6,041 nt of DNA from Sandaracinomonas sp041180785. Lineage in GTDB: Bacteria > Bacteroidota > Bacteroidia > Cytophagales > Spirosomataceae. Numbering within the stretch: position 1 is the first letter of the stretch; every line of letters begins with the position of its first letter. The position numbers and the translations under genes are program-made. Shown one piece after another: positions 5,734-6,041 of the stretch. The DNA is taken from the NCBI GenBank assembly GCA_041180785.1, contig JBEGQV010000074.1, positions 1 to 6,041 on the forward strand, written 5' to 3'. Below the pieces are notes generated by a model. It did no database searches and was not told the DNA's origin. It saw nothing but the letters and a program-made list of their open reading frames with translations.

Positions 5734-5749
5734 GCGGATTTTAATCCGC
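5734..5749. repeat. Short palindrome GCGGATTTTAATCCGC
   Basis: A 7-bp inverted repeat (GCGGATT / AATCCGC) with a 2-nt loop. Hairpins of this GCGGATT..AATCCGC type recur between genes in many Bacteroidota as far as I recall, so it may be another dispersed repeat or a second terminator stem for uvrB. On the - strand it is followed by T-poor sequence, so terminator function is weak. Confidence 0.55.
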
Positions 5750-5756
5750 CTAAAGT

Positions 5757-5796
5757 CTCCCCTCCTTGAGAAGGAGGGGGTCAGGGGGTGGTAAAA
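5757..5796 (-). repeat. REP-like GC-rich palindromic element, copy 3 (inverted)
   Basis: On the - strand this reads TTTTACCACCCCCTGACC, then the core hairpin CCCCTCCTT / AAGGAGGGG (5771-5779 with 5759-5767, 3-nt loop). It is the same element as copy 2 in opposite orientation, about 120 nt away. Confidence 0.88.
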
Positions 5797-5802
5797 GTGT
5801 TT

Positions 5803-5822
5803 TAGGAGGCAGGGGGTGGTCA
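5803..5822 (-). repeat. Truncated REP-like element, head only (copy 4)
   Basis: Read on the - strand the sequence is TGACCACCCCCTGCCTCCTA. It keeps the ACCACCCCCTG head but has no facing arm to make the core hairpin. Its first three bases are the uvrB stop codon, so the repeat abuts the gene end directly and is followed, 7 nt on, by copy 3 in the same orientation. Confidence 0.7.
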
Positions 5823-6041
5823 ACCTTTAATTCGCTCATCCAAGGCTAAAACCTCATCCCTTAGCCTCGCTGCCAGTGGGAAATCCAAGTCTCTGGCCGC
5901 TTTTTCCATTTCTTTTTGGAGTTGTTCTTTTAATTTGATCAACTGCTCTTTCGACATATACTGCGCTAGTGGATCGGCTGCTTGTAACAATTTCTCGTCT
6001 GGTTTACTGTACGTTTTTACGGGCTTGGCCATTTTATCGGC
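5820..6041 (-). CDS. uvrB: UvrABC system protein B, C-terminal fragment
   Basis: UvrB is the damage-verifying helicase-like subunit of nucleotide excision repair; its C-terminal UVR domain contacts UvrC. Only the last 73 codons lie in the window; the frame stays open to the window edge (A-D-K before the internal methionine at 6032), so that ATG is not the true start. The visible part has the linker with AADPLAQYMSKEQL and then a UVR domain of two helices, LKEQLQKEMEKAARDLDF and PLAARLRDEVLALDERI, carrying the typical M..AA..LDF..AA.LRDE pattern. A UvrC or ClpC-type UVR domain is less likely, because the ADP-QYMS linker before the domain is characteristic of UvrB. It converges on pdhA across a repeat-rich spacer. 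Confidence 0.9.
   Translation of the reverse strand, partial: ADKMAKPVKTYSKPDEKLLQAADPLAQYMSKEQLIKLKEQLQKEMEKAARDLDFPLAARLRDEVLALDERIKG

Overview
The window looks like a chromosomal stretch from a member of the Bacteroidota, probably of the Cytophagales type; this is inference from gene character, not from a marker. The evidence is the absence of Shine-Dalgarno sites before start codons, promoter-like sequences of the TTG / TAnnTTTG kind, a two-domain MazG, a laminarinase-type GH16 enzyme with a plain Sec signal peptide, and spacers filled with palindromic repeats. Gene content is mostly housekeeping. I see no phage, plasmid, CRISPR, IS or defence genes.

Layout, left to right: the last ~70 codons of a hexuronate-type (ACS family) MFS transporter (+); a convergent spacer of degenerate heptamer repeats in inverted orientation; mazG, a nucleotide pyrophosphohydrolase (-); a 227-nt spacer almost filled by heptamer arrays that form a perfect 56-nt inverted repeat around an AT-rich loop; a secreted GH16 beta-glucanase (-); a short divergent spacer with a GC-rich REP-like palindrome; a GT-B glycosyltransferase (+); recF (-), meeting the glycosyltransferase tail to tail with 4 nt between; a 101-nt divergent spacer; pdhA, the E1 alpha subunit of pyruvate dehydrogenase (+); a 221-nt spacer with two inverted REP-like elements, a truncated third, a strong bidirectional terminator and a further hairpin; and the 3' end of uvrB (-).

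Functionally the genes are a mosaic. recF and uvrB are both DNA-repair genes but are separated by pdhA. mazG cleans or hydrolyses NTPs. The GH16 enzyme and the MFS transporter suggest use of external polysaccharide or sugar acids but are not in one operon. The orientation alternates (+ - - + - + -), so most genes are probably transcribed alone; only GH16 and mazG are co-directional.

The unusual part of the window is between the genes. Two repeat systems fill the spacers: (1) C-free G/T/A heptamers, consensus about (A/G)G(T/G)TATG, arranged as facing arrays that touch or overlap the stop codons of mazG and GH16; and (2) a GC-rich palindrome (core CCCCTCCTT..AAGGAGGGG with a TTTACCACCCCCT-like head), present in three full and one truncated copy. 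No gene in the window explains either system.
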